A program made the translations under genes and the position numbers. A model generated the notes under the pieces. That model was given only the letters and a program-made list of their open reading frames with translations, did not search any database and was not told where the DNA came from. From the NCBI GenBank assembly GCA_030765055.1, contig CM060947.1, positions 221,871,795 through 221,935,794 on the forward strand: a stretch of 64,000 nucleotides of DNA, written 5' to 3'. Each line of letters opens with the position of its first letter. Within the stretch, counting starts at the first letter, position 1. Source of the stretch: Mantis religiosa (lineage: Eukaryota; Arthropoda; Insecta; Mantodea; Mantidae). This document shows, piece after piece, positions 21,053-33,130 of this stretch.

Positions 21053-21450
21053 TTATATAGAGGAATTAATCCTTAAAGAATTAATCATTTTAAATACATT
21101 ACTCCGGTATATGGGTGTTTCAATTGATTAGAGCCAACTGAAAAATTCAATGCTACGGCCGGAATTTGAACCACGGATCTCTCGGTTTCCGTCCAGTCAC
21201 TCTAACCCCTTGAGATTCCATGGTCAACATGCCGATGCGACATTAAACTCTGCAATTGACTCATTATATGTTCCCGGTAAGCCACCTTCGAGTTCTCATA
21301 TTCCAGATACATATTTGTGTCGACTTACGATTGTAAGTACTTGAATACCAGGATTTTTATCGCTAAATATTTTTAATGTAAGTCTATATTGAGGAATTGG
21401 TCCTTAAGAAATTAATCCTTTTAAATACCTTACTCCGGTATATGGATGTT
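21053..21450. repeat. Direct repeats of about 66 bp flanking a SINE
   Basis: The blocks 21053-21118 and 21386-21450 match at about 85% (shared ends tatatgaggaatt-like start, tactccggtatatgg end). They enclose a family-beta SINE. This spacing and length are too large for a normal target duplication. Confidence 0.75.
21125..21365 (-). mobile_element. tRNA-derived SINE, family beta, copy 2
   Basis: This matches 9395-9637 block by block on the minus strand: a tRNA-like part ending tggttcaaattccgg, the 3' end attgaatttttcagttggct and the upstream piece catcggcatgttgacc. The A box is degraded (ggaatctcaaggggttagag). Confidence 0.75.
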
Positions 21451-23526
21451 CTGTGAGATAATAATCTGTGCCTTTGTACTCTATGTAGCAAACCAAAACG
21501 CAAAACAAGAGACAAAATCGCATGTACTTGAAATAAATAGTTTATTCCAAACAATACTGTGTCATTAGCCACTTCCGATATATTTGTTGCATTAGTTTTA
21601 AATTTTCATGTCATTTTGCGAGTACTGCTAATATTCGTTTGATTCTTGGGATGTCCTGGAAGGAGTCTGGAATGTTTTTAAACTCATCTAGTGATGCAAG
21701 ACCTTTTGGGAAAGAGGAGAGGACGAATCTGCCGTCAGCAACTGTTCGCTTGGACTATGAGGCATTTGTAGGCTTTAGAAACAGGCCTCGTTAATGCTTG
21801 GTTACCTGAGTGAGTGAAAGATAAATGTTTCTTGCACAAAACGAAGGAGCTGTGGTAAACTGACAAGATGACGTCATTAGCTCATAGGTAGAAGCATTGC
21901 GTACAGCTGATATATTTATCAATTTGGTTTCCCTTATCGCCCTTGCACCTACAAGAAAATGCAGTTACATACACTTTTATATATTTATCTCAATTAAAAT
22001 AAAGCTGATAGGAAAATGAACATTTCTAAGGATACTTTGTAGACATATTACTAGATGCGGAAACAACAAATAGATATGTATATAATATGTCAACTCTAAG
22101 AAATGTTCTCCGCAGAACACACATTGTGCTCCATCGAAATATCTACGCCTCATTCAATTTATTAAACACTGCTATTCTATGCGGTCTTCCAGAGGTCTAT
22201 GAAGGAGTTTTTTTATCCAGGTTGATACTGGTATTTTAGAATGTATTCAGCACGTTTTAACACCGTTAAAAGTCCCTTCAATTGTTGGTTTTAAAAGTCA
22301 TCTTGAATATTCTTCTATTGTCACAAATACGGAATACTTTTTCTTTTACTTTTTTTCGCCTTTAAGTTAGCATTACATAACATTGTTGTGTTGTAATGAT
22401 ACGTCTTTCTCTATAGATATGATTTACCACTATATCATCAACATCAGCACAAAAGCCTGCAGATAGTGTGTTTTGATAATAAAACTTACCTACCCACCTC
22501 ACTGGTGATTTGGGAACACTGCTATACTTTGTATGATTGTGGTGCTGGCTCCATTACCTTTATTTGCATGAACCTCCCAATTTCTTCTGCAATTACTACT
22601 TTATTTGGACTATGCATCTCCAACTCACCTTCAACGTCTCCGTACGCTTTCCTCTCTACATTGTTTACTGCACCTGAATTAAAAATTAAAATATAAAAGT
22701 CGTAAATAAAATAGGGAATTAATAAGTCATTGACTATTTACATGGCAATTTTTTACTGAGATTCTGATGCTCTTAAAAATTGCTCTGACGATAAAAATTC
22801 AATTACCATGAGTTTAAGGGACTTTATGACAAATACATAATATTTTGATCTTTCCTGAAATAGCCAATGAAGTTCTCCTTAATCTGAATGACTTCTGCAT
22901 AATTGGTAAATCCTAAGAGCTTAATACACAAAATGGAAATGTTGTTAAAGCACATAGTTTATCTAAGATATAAACTTTCTTCGAAATATTTCTTATAATT
23001 TGATTGATATTTAGTTTTCTCAAATGGGAATTCATCATTCGTTTTTAATTGCCTTGCTCTCTCCTGGCAATAAAAAGAGAAGGGAGTTTCTAAGGAGTTA
23101 CATGTCAACCATCTGTTGACCATCACTAATTCCTACAGTATTTCCATATAACAATTGTGACTTTAAGGAAATATGTAATGAAACATGTCATACAGATGCA
23201 CTCGTACCTATATCTCGATTAAAGTAAAGTAGATAAGTATAGCCTTTTGTACAATTAGCTTGTGACTTTTATCCAAGTGTCTGTAAGCAGTCACACATTG
23301 GAAAAGTTTAATCTCGGCAACTATATTTTTTGAAGTTTCAACATGCTGTTCAATTAAAATGTTAAGGTAATTTTTGGGGATTACGTGTCGTTTGAAATCT
23401 TTGTTACTAGCAGATAACAAAATCTGCTCAAAGTAATTACAATCAATATTTTATAAGATATTTTGACTGTTTTTACAGATACCCTCATATACCCATCATT
23501 TGCAAAATTAGGCTTATTACTATGTT
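21451..23526. other. Unannotated AT-rich region
   Basis: About 2 kb. Frames at 22466-22696 and 23208-23420 were examined and show no recognisable domain. No repeats identified. Confidence 0.5.
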
Positions 23527-23540
23527 ATTTTTAAAAATAA

Positions 23541-23902
23541 GTTAGTTAGTTAGTTAGTTAGTTAGTTACTAACACTCCCCACATGGCAACCTTGGCCTTC
23601 GGGGTAACCTCACCCCACCAAGTGATGACCGGACCCATTTCTCAGGTGGAGGCACCCAGAGGGCGGTGTCCATTACCGCCGATGATAGGGTGATAGTGAA
23701 GATGGCGGTGAGGTGAGAGGACCTACAGTTTTTACCGTGGACTCCGAACCACGTTGGGCATAGGGGATACTTCATGTGTGCTAGACAGAGGTGAAGGCGT
23801 GGATAGGGCCGACTTAAAATCGCCAACCCCAGAGCCGGGAATCGAACTCGGGACCCTTAGAACGGGAGCCGCGAACGAAACCACCGCGCTACCCCGGCGC
23901 CC
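23541..23902 (-). mobile_element. tRNA-derived SINE, family gamma, with perfect 14-bp target duplication
   Basis: The copies of atttttaaaaataa at 23527-23540 and 23903-23916 are identical. On the minus strand the head reads ggggtagcgcggtggtttcg (A box) and gagttcgattcccgg (B box). The 360-bp element is GC-rich and ends at the left in a (TAAC)n tail of seven units (23541-23569). The perfect duplication and clean tail point to a fairly recent insertion. A tetranucleotide tail instead of poly(A) suggests mobilisation by a LINE whose own 3' end is a short tandem repeat. Confidence 0.93.
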
Positions 23903-23916
23903 ATTTTTAAAAATAA

Positions 23917-25744
23917 TAAAATACCTGAACTGCCTTGGCATACAGGTCGCAGGTGTGGCCGTCCAATGCATAAAAAACATGAACTCGCTCTGTGTTTGAA
24001 AATGAACAAAAGAATGGCGTTTGTAAATAGTGAAATTCTGACCGAAAACAGGAACCATGAACTGCTTTTAGGTTCAAATGTTTACGCCCTCTATAGAAGG
24101 TTCAGGGTTTAATTCGGTTGGTGTATGCAATATTTCTTTAAGTATAATAATTCTCTAACAGTCTTTAAATATGAATTTGTGACTGAAAGAGCGTGTTTTA
24201 TAACAAAAAATTAATAAAATCTAGTAACAATCTACCATTAACAAACAATAAATAATGTATCGCAGTTATTTCTCCAGGTAATGCTTACAAGGGCCTTTAT
24301 AGATTGATCTAACAGAAAATAAATAAATACATGAATCAACAAACAAATCAGAAATAACTTTAAAGTTCACAGTGGTTAAATCAATTTAAAATTTGGAAAC
24401 ACACTTTCTTAAAATATATTTACCAAGATCTCATTGATATAAATTTAAAATGCAATCTGTCACTGAGAAAATTTCAGGTCCGGTTTGTCAGTTGTCAAAT
24501 TATTTAAAAAGTAAAATTGCCAAAATATTCTCCACAAATTTAAAAGTAACCCAAAGGTCCAATAAGGGATATTTTTGGGGTTTCAATATATTTCAATCCA
24601 CTGAAATTTCCGGTATCCAAAATTTAGGATAAAAATAATGCTTCCTCTATCCATTATAGAAACGTAGCAGAAAAGTAATTAGTGGTGCATCTATTACTGA
24701 TACAGGGACAGATCTTAGAAGTAAAATGTTGAAGAAATTAGTTTCTTCTTAAGTCCATGAATTATGCATTAGGTTGTTCCGTGTCTGCAATTTATCTCCA
24801 ACTTTTTGCAGGACGCCCAACGGTTCTCGTTCTCTTGCTTTCGTATACACTTCATTCTCTCTTGATTCGTTCAATTCAAGAGGCTTTTTGAGTTCTTCTG
24901 TTTGTTGCTTATTATCATATAGATAATACAGTTACACACTTCATCTGTCTGTTTTATTTGTTCCTGTATGAAGTTAACATTTCCGAGAAACATTACTGCT
25001 GTCAATAAATATTTATCAGGAACTGTAAATCTTACTCTTAAACATCATTGTTTTCTATAATTTTAATTCGATTATTTTTTGTTATACTTTCTCCTGTCTA
25101 TTAAGCTCATCCAAAAATTATCTGAAGCTGTGCATTGCTATTTGTTATGTTTCCATAACTGAACCATTATTTTGTTAGATGGATGATTATATTAACATGT
25201 TGACAGCGTTCTAGTATTTTGTTTTGTATCAACACACATTAAGATATTTAAAATATTTTAAGTCCTACTGGACCGGCTAAAATTATCAAACATGCACATA
25301 ATATCTTAAATCATTAAAAAAGTAAGTTCTTAAGAACAATTAAAATTTTTATATAGTGAAATACTAGTTTTGTGACTATTAAGGAATGTTGTTTGCACTT
25401 AGTATTTTTCTTTTCGCCCACGACCCATCGGTAGACGCTTCGTTAGCACTAGGAAGGGCCCATTACAGCGTGCAACTTCTCTGCTTTCATTCCGTTAGAA
25501 TTCCTTTGCATGTATTTTAATAAAAATGCAATCGCTACTGGTTGATTTATAAATGATAATGAAAGTACAGTAAGCTACATTTATGCACTAGAATATATAA
25601 ATATATATTACGTATAACCTATAATAAATATTGAACGAAATCAACTCCTTTATTTAATAAACTGATTTTAGTCATACTTTTTAACTCTTAGAGCGATCGG
25701 AGAGTTAGAGGTTGAATAATGTATGATCATCTTTCTAACAGCTG
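23917..25744. other. Unannotated AT-rich region
   Basis: About 1.8 kb with no recognised gene or repeat. Confidence 0.5.
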
Positions 25745-26080
25745 TTAGTCCCACAGCTACACAAAATTATCCCGCCACCTCCTCACAGGCAGATCTAATG
25801 ATGGTTTCCCTGATATTCACAGTAGTTCGCTCAGCTGTTCTGATTTTTGGCACAAGCCTGACTTAGGTAAGATTTTCTTGTTATGGATGAATACTGCATG
25901 ACAATTTCCATTCGGAGTTCTTGAAGGATATCTTCATCTCGCTGATATCCCATTATTGTAGTATGCTCACAAATGTCATGTAACTGGCGTAATTCTTTAT
26001 TCATCACACTTTCTCGAGGTCCAGGCTTCGCAACCATAACAGAGGACAGTTCATGCCAAAGTCTTGTATAGTTGAGCTTG
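25745..26080 (-). pseudogene. RTE-like LINE, C-terminal fragment
   Basis: The minus-strand frame at 25831-26037 reads WHELSSVMVAKPGPRESVMN upstream and across its start, then LRQLHDICEHTTIMGYQRDE and DILQELRMEIV. The pattern (W...., a helix of about 30 residues, G(Y)xR.D(E)DIL.EL..E.....) matches the region after the reverse transcriptase in RTE-type and similar LINEs, where a typical copy reads W.....D...I...E...LR...GY...DR.RNE.I...L. No catalytic motif is present. Assignment is by pattern only. A related fragment lies at 49610-50175. Confidence 0.5.
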
Positions 26081-26393
26081 GGAATATCTTATAGAACAAA
26101 GAAGATGTATGAGTACTGTTCATCGCAGAATTAGTAAGTTAAAGATATATTAATATGTCTAGATGGCGTGGAAAGAAAAATTTAAACAAAATAAATTCAT
26201 TAGTTTTCCTAAAATATAGTCTCTTCACAAATGTTGCTTCCCTCAAGTTACTTGCCACACAACGGCCATAAGAACGAAAATCTAAATTATATTTTAGACA
26301 AAAGAAACACTTAAACTGCCGGTATATGAGGATCTAAACGAAGATTGCTAGTATATCATCTACTGTTGATGCTGCTGTGTTCATTATTGTCTT

Positions 26394-26597
26394 TTTTGTA
26401 ATTTTATGTCCTCCAATGTTAAGTCATATAGGACGATGAATAGATGGGTAAAATGATGTTCAAATGAGCCCAGGGTACGTAGAGTTTAGAGTTACCCGAC
26501 ATTCGTCTTTCAGGATAATGGGAAAAACCCGGAAAAACCTTATGCAGGTAACTCACCCTGACCGAAATTCGAACTCGGGACCTCTTGAACGTGATTT
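26394..26597 (-). mobile_element. SINE family alpha, copy 3 (5'-truncated, with target duplication)
   Basis: Flanked by attattgtctt at 26383-26393 and 26598-26608. The copy stops at ctcttgaacgtga, just inside the B box, so the A-box half is missing. The target duplication follows directly, showing that truncation happened during insertion. The left edge is the T-rich tail. Confidence 0.92.
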
Positions 26598-26608
26598 ATT
26601 ATTGTCTT

Positions 26609-27665
26609 ATAGGCGATACAAACCTTCTGTAACGGATATCTGGGAAATATTTTGTTCAATGATTAGCCATTACCTATTTGAAATGTTTTACGAAGTTAAA
26701 CTCCTGCAGTTTTCAGACTGAATCCTAATTACTTTTTTACTTTCTCTGCAGTTTTGATAGAGTAAGAGTAACTTTTATATTCCAGTACAATTCGGAGATC
26801 TTCATACACACAATAACAGAAAATCATTACTGAAAAGCTAAAATTCACAGCTAATGTCAAACGTGTAAATTAAGTTCAATCTCTAACCATGGTGCAACAC
26901 CTTCCACAAACCAACGTTTTAAAGAAAATTATTACCTTTTTTGTCAAAAGTGGATCAAATCAAGTAAATTTTACTTAATTGATAAACTGTAAGCTATAAA
27001 TGTTACTTCTACATAAATCTCGTAACCTCTCAAAATTTGTGTCAAATAATTATATGGTATAACATTTACCATATATTTTTTTTATTAATTTTGTGAAATT
27101 CCATAAACCTATGCTTTCCTCAAAATGCAAGCCACTATTTTCTTTTCATTCTTGTAGTCCTGAAAAGAGAAGGTAATTTCAGAGCCAGGACATATAACTT
27201 CCCTTTAAACTATAACGAGCTGTGTATTTATAGCATTTTCCCATATTCTGTGTTGAACATAATCATAAGGTTACTAAAAACGGAGGAAAATAAAAGATAA
27301 TAAACTACCTACTTCCTTCGTAAAGGAAAAACCAAAAGCATTAAAGCATATGATAAATATTAACTACCAAAACATTACAAGCTACAAGAGTATTAAATCC
27401 GATTAACAAGATGCTCACAGTTGTACTTGTACATGTAGTTTACAGTTATTATAGCTGGTAGGAATATTGCGTTTATTAAGCTTAACATATTGGATATAAA
27501 AGGAATAATAGTTTAGGTACAAACAAAACAAAAAATTGAGATTCAATTATTATGAAAATAAGGGCAATTAGAAAGGAACGAGTGATTCAGCTTTAATGAT
27601 TAGAATACAAATTACCTTAATCAATAAGTGAACCTTACTCAACTTTATCCAAAATTAAGTATCAA
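26609..27665. other. Unannotated AT-rich region
   Basis: Nothing recognised before the tandem repeat. Confidence 0.5.
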
Positions 27666-28216
27666 CAATGTGATAGATTTTCTGGACGTGGAAGACATAT
27701 TCCTTCGCTCTTGCTGGGAAAGAAAAAGCATCAAGGCACTTTCTGAATATCTTTCTGCATTTTTCACTGACATACCCTTAACTATGTCACTAGCAGTACA
27801 TATTATTATGTTTTGGTCCTTCTTAATTACCAAGTTTACATTTAATTCAGTTTCAACAATGCTTTTAGATTTTTTGGACGTGGAAGACATATCTCTTCGC
27901 TCTTGCTGGAAATGAAAGCCAAGCAGGACACTTTCTGAATATCTTTCTTCATTTTTCACTGGCATACCCTTAAATACATCACTAGCAGTACATAAGTTTT
28001 GGTTCTTCTGGATTATCTATTTTACATTTAATTAAATATCAACAATGGTTTTAGTTTTTTTGGACGTGGAATAAATATACCTTCTCTTCAGAAAAAGCAG
28101 CAAGGCACTTTCTGAATATCTTTCTGCACTTTTCACTGACATACCCCTAACTATCTCACTAGCAGCACATCCTATATGTTGGTTCTTCCGAATTATTCAC
28201 TTTGCATTTAAATTCA
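27666..28216. repeat. Three-copy tandem repeat, period about 190 bp
   Basis: Units start at 27666 (caatgtgatagattttctgg), 27857 (caatgcttttagattttttg) and 28043 (caatggttttagtttttttg); a partial fourth start is at 28217. Each carries gacgtggaa, then cactttctgaatatctttct, tttttcactg.cataccc and cactagcagtacat. Spacing is 191, 186 and 174 bp. Copies 1 and 2 lie in one minus-strand open frame of 106 codons (27645-27965), in which similar peptides recur about 64 residues apart (VKN.ERYSES, QQERR.MSSTS). The third copy does not keep the frame. Confidence 0.88.
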
Positions 28217-30762
28217 CAATGAAAACAATGAAGTCAATATAAAAATCGTTGATACATATATCGTTTCAATCTTTCCCAAGCCAGTTACATTTTCTTAATA
28301 ATTCCAAAGCACCTCAATGAAGTTGTACCATGAGACTCAATAAAATTAAGACATTCAATTCGAGACGGACCATATTTAGATACTTCAGCGAGAAAAAGAC
28401 AGTCTGTTCCTCTTCCTTAACGTATAACATACTACTCTGAAAATGTTTATCTTGATCAGAATATGTGAGAAGAATAAGCCGAGAGAGGTTGTGTATATTT
28501 AATCATCCATTTTTAAAATGCTTAAACGTAAATAAAAGTCGCCAGTTCCCTAGATTTTCAACTTTATAACCACCCAGTATTACGATATTCTGTGTGATGT
28601 ATCCTATCTCTTACCTATTGGGGTCATTTAACAGTTTGCCCTTCTCGTATATTGATTTCTTATTTGAAAGCACTGTGGTATAGCTGGATTTTGCGATAAT
28701 CTGAACAACAGCGTTGCCAGGGTAACCCTTACAAGCAGCCATGACACGAGCCTAACCTCGCGGCTGGACAAATGCTCGTCGCAGCCTCAAGCCAGTTGCT
28801 ATGAATATTTAAGAAACACACGTGTTTTTTTTCTCTGCCGTGGTAAGAAGGAAGTGAGGCGGGCTTGCAGATCAATATCCTGCAGGGGCGGGGTAATTAT
28901 TCACTGCTCTCGATAGCAACATGTCCGTGTGTCACGCAGCACAGCGCGTGTTTATTGCATCTAGATCCTAGAGTCGTCTTGCTGGCCTCTGTTTTATGTT
29001 TGCCGACTACACAACCCGGTTTACTACCGCACTAAGATAACATGGCACTCGTAATTTGTTGTACCTATACACCCCTAGATTTGTTCAAAATTTAACTCCG
29101 TCGTAAACCACCTTTAGAACACCCAAGGGGTAGCAACAGTAGCGTGACGTCGAGTCCCGGTTGTCACAATTTTGTTGTTCGGCTTTATGTCCCGTTGAAA
29201 GGCCAACCATTGGAAATTGAAAGGTCTCACATGAAGGTGTGACACGGTACTTTCCTGACAGATAAAGCTAAACTTATTGTGAACTTGTATATTTAATTTA
29301 TAAGTATTTTGATACACAATATCGTCTACTACCAAACAATCCTTACAAAAGCTTATACTGATAACGTCTTCCTGGGTTCATACTTCTATTGTTTTTTCTA
29401 ATATTGAGGTCTTTATAAATTATTAATATTAACAATCAGTAGTCTTAGTGATATAGCTTGTTAATATAGATTAAGTTTTATTGTACTTTTGTGCCCTTAA
29501 TTGTAAATGAAAGAAGCAGAAGTAAAACTAAAGTGACAGAAAGTAGTAGTGGCAGTAGCGGAATATTCGGTGGGAATTCGGCACGTTGACCATACCATAT
29601 TTATTGTACCTCTGCCCACAGTGTGGCGCCCCGGGAGGGATGAGGAGCTGGGAGGAGACAGAGGATGGCCGAACTAAAAGAGTCATTGCAGTATAGAGGG
29701 CGAGGTCCCTATATATTACCAGATAGAAACTCTCCGGTGGTGGGCTTAGGACAATCCCCGTCTTACCTGTCGTAGTCCCGATATATATAATATATTCCTT
29801 TTCTTTTTTCTTATTTAACCGTTTTTAATTATTTCCGTTTCTTTTCTTATCAGTTTACGTTATGTGTTTCAAATGGGAAGAGATCTGGCCTGTAGCGAAT
29901 CAGATGCGTTAGAGTCTTCACCGTTGCGACCTCGCTATTCCCACTCTTTTATACTGGTCGCAAATCTAGAAAGCGATTGACAGTTCGTAAGGAGAGAGAG
30001 GTCACGTTGCCGCTCATTGCTGCACTGTAGCGCGATAGCACTACGCGTGGGAAGGTGGTTCAATTGCGGCTGCAATGGGTATTTTATTATTATTGTTATT
30101 GTTATTATTAATTATTTATAATGCTATATACAAAGACAATAGTACAGTCATGGATGTACATGCAAACGCTAGAACATGCAAGTACACATCAATGTAAAAA
30201 TCATCGTAACGAAAGAGGCACACCTGTGACATTTTGATGCTTATTGAAGTGGGAAAATGCCGCTTACATAAGGGAGTTCTAATTTATACCTCAATGTCTA
30301 ACTTTCTTCTTTAAAATACTTTTCTTTCCCAATCTTAACCTTAATACCTACGCACGTGAAGTCCTATCAAGCACCTTAGAAAATGGAATACTAGACTCCC
30401 ATTTCAATTTCTCCTCATCGAAGTATTCTCTCACAGAGCATACGTATTATTTCCCGTGTATGTCCTTTAATTGGAATACTTTTACCAAATACAGTTTTAT
30501 TTGGTTCCCGAGCACATTCGGGTTTTCGATTGTCAATATTTTTTGACATAAACGTTCATTAAACGCAATTGCAAATGATCACAACACGTGCCCAGACACA
30601 CGGACTCAGGCACACGTAAACCAAGGCAAATTGCCACAAATAAAATGCAAAGTAACTTGCCAGTACAGGATCTCCAAATGTGAGGCCATTCTGTTTATGC
30701 AGCGTTATCAGAAGAGAAACAAACACCAAAGTTTTATTTATGTATGTATGTATTTGTTTGTT
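28217..30762. other. Unannotated region with a moderately GC-rich patch
   Basis: 28690-29000 is less AT-rich than its surroundings and contains gttgccagggtaac (28715), one mismatch from an RFX X-box. 29560-29780 is also more GC-rich. Both could be regulatory or first-exon sequence, but no frame supports a gene. Small (ATT)n and (TATG)n runs occur near 30085 and 30739. Confidence 0.4.
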
Positions 30763-31010
30763 TATTTATTTTTTGTAATTTTACGTCCTCCAACGTTAAG
30801 TCATATCGGACGATGAATGAAATGGGTGAAATGATGCTCAAATGAGCCCGGGGTCCATAAAGCTTAGAGTTACCCGACATTCGTCTTTCCGGATAAGGAA
30901 AAAAACACTGAAAAAAACCTTATCCGGGTAACTCACCCTGACCGAGATTCGAACTCGGGACCTCTTGAACGTGAGGCAGACACTCCACCGCCACGCTACC
31001 GAGGCGGACC
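30763..31010 (-). mobile_element. SINE family alpha, copy 4
   Basis: A full-length minus-orientation copy from gcctcggtagcgtggcggtgg at 31008 through gagttcgaatctcgg to the T-rich tail at about 30763, which merges with a (TATG)n/(TTTG)n run. Confidence 0.9.
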
Positions 31011-31107
31011 CAGGGTATTATGATTACTGCAGCGTGTGTGTAACTCGCTTGCCCGCCTCATGCTAATCAAGTGTTAGAATATCGGCAACCAAGGTTTAGC
31101 GTCTAAC

Positions 31108-31175
31108 GTTGTCATGGAAACGTCTCGACTCTGATTGGTCATTTTAATCGTTACTATGACAACCGTTATGACGTA
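31108..31175. promoter_or_regulatory. Two RFX X-box motifs with a CCAAT box and CRE-like site
   Basis: gttgtcatggaaac (31108-31121) and gttactatgacaac (31150-31163) both match the X-box consensus GTHNYYATRRNAAC completely. Between them lies an inverted CCAAT box (gattggtc, 31133-31140). A CRE-like tgacgta follows at 31169-31175. RFX, NF-Y and CREB-type sites close together are known from promoters of ciliary genes in animals. No adjacent exon was identified. A CT-rich stretch and a possible splice donor (agacgtaagag) lie at 31265-31325. Confidence 0.45.
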
Positions 31176-32329
31176 CTCATCCCTTCCCATTTATTTAGAC
31201 CGTTATTCCATGTGGTTACTAACTGTCAATCACATTTTAGTTTGGCGACCAGTATAATATTTCCCCCCTTTCTTTCTTTCTCTCTCGCACACTTGCGAGT
31301 GTTCGTGGCGCTAGACGTAAGAGAACGCAAACAGAATTGTCCAGTTTTATAATAATGCAGTTGTTGAAATCAGAATTGCAACATGAATATTCGTATATTA
31401 TGCAAATGTTTTAAATATTTAGTTTAAAATTAGAGTTTATGAATTACTTATTTTTCCAATCCAACGAAAATGCCAGCGGTGCATCCGTACTGCAAATTTA
31501 TTCTGATAGGTTTCAAAATATCGTTACCTGCTATTTCTTTCTAAAAGTCGTCTTCTTGTAGTTTATCTGTCTCACGCAGTTTTCCCAGTCTTGTTGTGTT
31601 CCTTGTTAATTTCTTCTTGAATAAGTCGTTCAACGTCAGTCAGCTTAGAAATATTATTTGCAACATAATTTGAGCCCACATTAACTCTATTGGATTGTTC
31701 TGCAGTAGTAATGGGGGGGGGGGGTGGATCGCGTCTCATTGATCCAGCTGATACACTTTTTCATGGAAGAGTAACTGAATAATGCTGATTTCGGCTCTAG
31801 AGTAAATAGAGAGTATGAAGCATTCATAAACAAAGGCACAATGTGACCAGACACGTTCTGCTAGACTAGCAGGAAGTGTATCGTCTCCTCTCATCGAATT
31901 TAACAAATATCTTGGCTTATTCACGTCATATCAAATGTTTACGTTTCAGTTCTAAGTAATTTCAAATATACGCTCACGCATACATGCCAACCAATAATGA
32001 TATTCCTTACATTGCTTATATCGCAATGTATTGTTATAAATATAACCTAATGGTGTCTAATTCATTTATTTGTATTAGGGAAACTAATTGGGCTAAAAAT
32101 ATGGGTTATTAAGGTTATGTTAAATACATTACTCTCTCCTTCCTCGTGGATCGGATTTTGCAAACCCTGAATTTTTCTCTTAGCGCGAATAGTATTTATT
32201 AGAGATTGATTAGGTTGTCGCTTGTCACACACAATATAGGGGGAATGCAATAATACAACACCGCAGGATCCCAATTGGTTACTCGCCTAGTAGCGCTCAA
32301 GGACAAACACCTTCCCATTTCAAACACAT
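31176..32329. other. Unannotated region
   Basis: Contains a G12 run at 31713-31724. The frames at 31736-31924 and 32062-32274 have no recognisable motif. Confidence 0.5.
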
Positions 32330-32412
32330 AATAGTTTCACACATATTGACAATAGACATAAACACCCACGCCCAAGGCGGACCTGAACTCGCAACCTTCT
32401 AGTTGCTTGAAA
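32330..32412 (-). mobile_element. Probable SINE fragment
   Basis: On the minus strand a B-box-like gcgagttcaggtcc is followed by gccttgggcgtgggtgtttatgtc-type sequence seen in arthropod tRNA-derived SINEs. The A box is not clear, and the fragment abuts the microsatellite. Confidence 0.4.
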
Positions 32413-32458
32413 TTGATTGCTCATATTAACTGAGGTATTGAAATTATTGTGTTTTCAA

Positions 32459-32478
32459 ATGTATGTATGTATGTGTGT

Positions 32479-32544
<66 letters not shown>

Positions 32545-33130
32545 CCATGTGTCCGTGTGTATCTCTTTATTTTTCTATTTACTGTCTCTCTCTTTAGTTA
32601 TCCATTTACCTATATATCTATTTATTTATCCATTTATCTATCGATCTCTTTATTTATCCTTTTATCTATGTCTTTATTTATCTGTTTATCTATGTTTTTA
32701 TTTATCCATTTATCTATCTCTTTATTTATCCGTTTATCTATCTATCTATTTATTTATCCATTTATCTATCTATCTCTTTATTTATCCTTTTATCTATGTC
32801 TTTATTTATCTATCTCTTTAATTATCCATTTATCTATCTCTCTTTATTTATCCATTTATCTATCTATCTCTTTATTTACCCATTTACCTATATATCTCTT
32901 TATTTATCTATTTATCTATCTATCTCTTTATTTATCAATTTATCTATCTATCTCTTTGTTTATCCATTTATCTATATATCTCTTTATTTACCTATTTATC
33001 TATCTCTTTATTTATTTATCTATCTATCGCTTTATTTATATATTTATCTATCTCGCTCTTGATTCATCTACTTATCTATCTAGCTCTTTATTTATCTATT
33101 TATCTATTTATCTATTTATCTATTTATTTT
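32459..33130. repeat. Compound microsatellite: (GT)n then (TTTATC/TATC)n
   Basis: 32459-32543 is almost pure GT/TATG. From 32570 to 33130 the sequence is built from irregular TTTATC, TATC and TTTATTTATCCA units. The long frames on the plus strand here (for example 32449-33201) are composed almost only of Tyr, Ile, Leu, Ser, Cys and Val, and are by-products of the repeat, not proteins. Confidence 0.95.

Noticed and set aside
23536..23569. Telomere-like repeat
   Set aside because: The unit is TTAG, not the insect TTAGG, and it is the tail of a SINE with a target duplication.
27645..27965. 106-codon minus-strand gene
   Set aside because: The frame follows tandem repeats whose lengths are not multiples of three and is not kept in the third unit.
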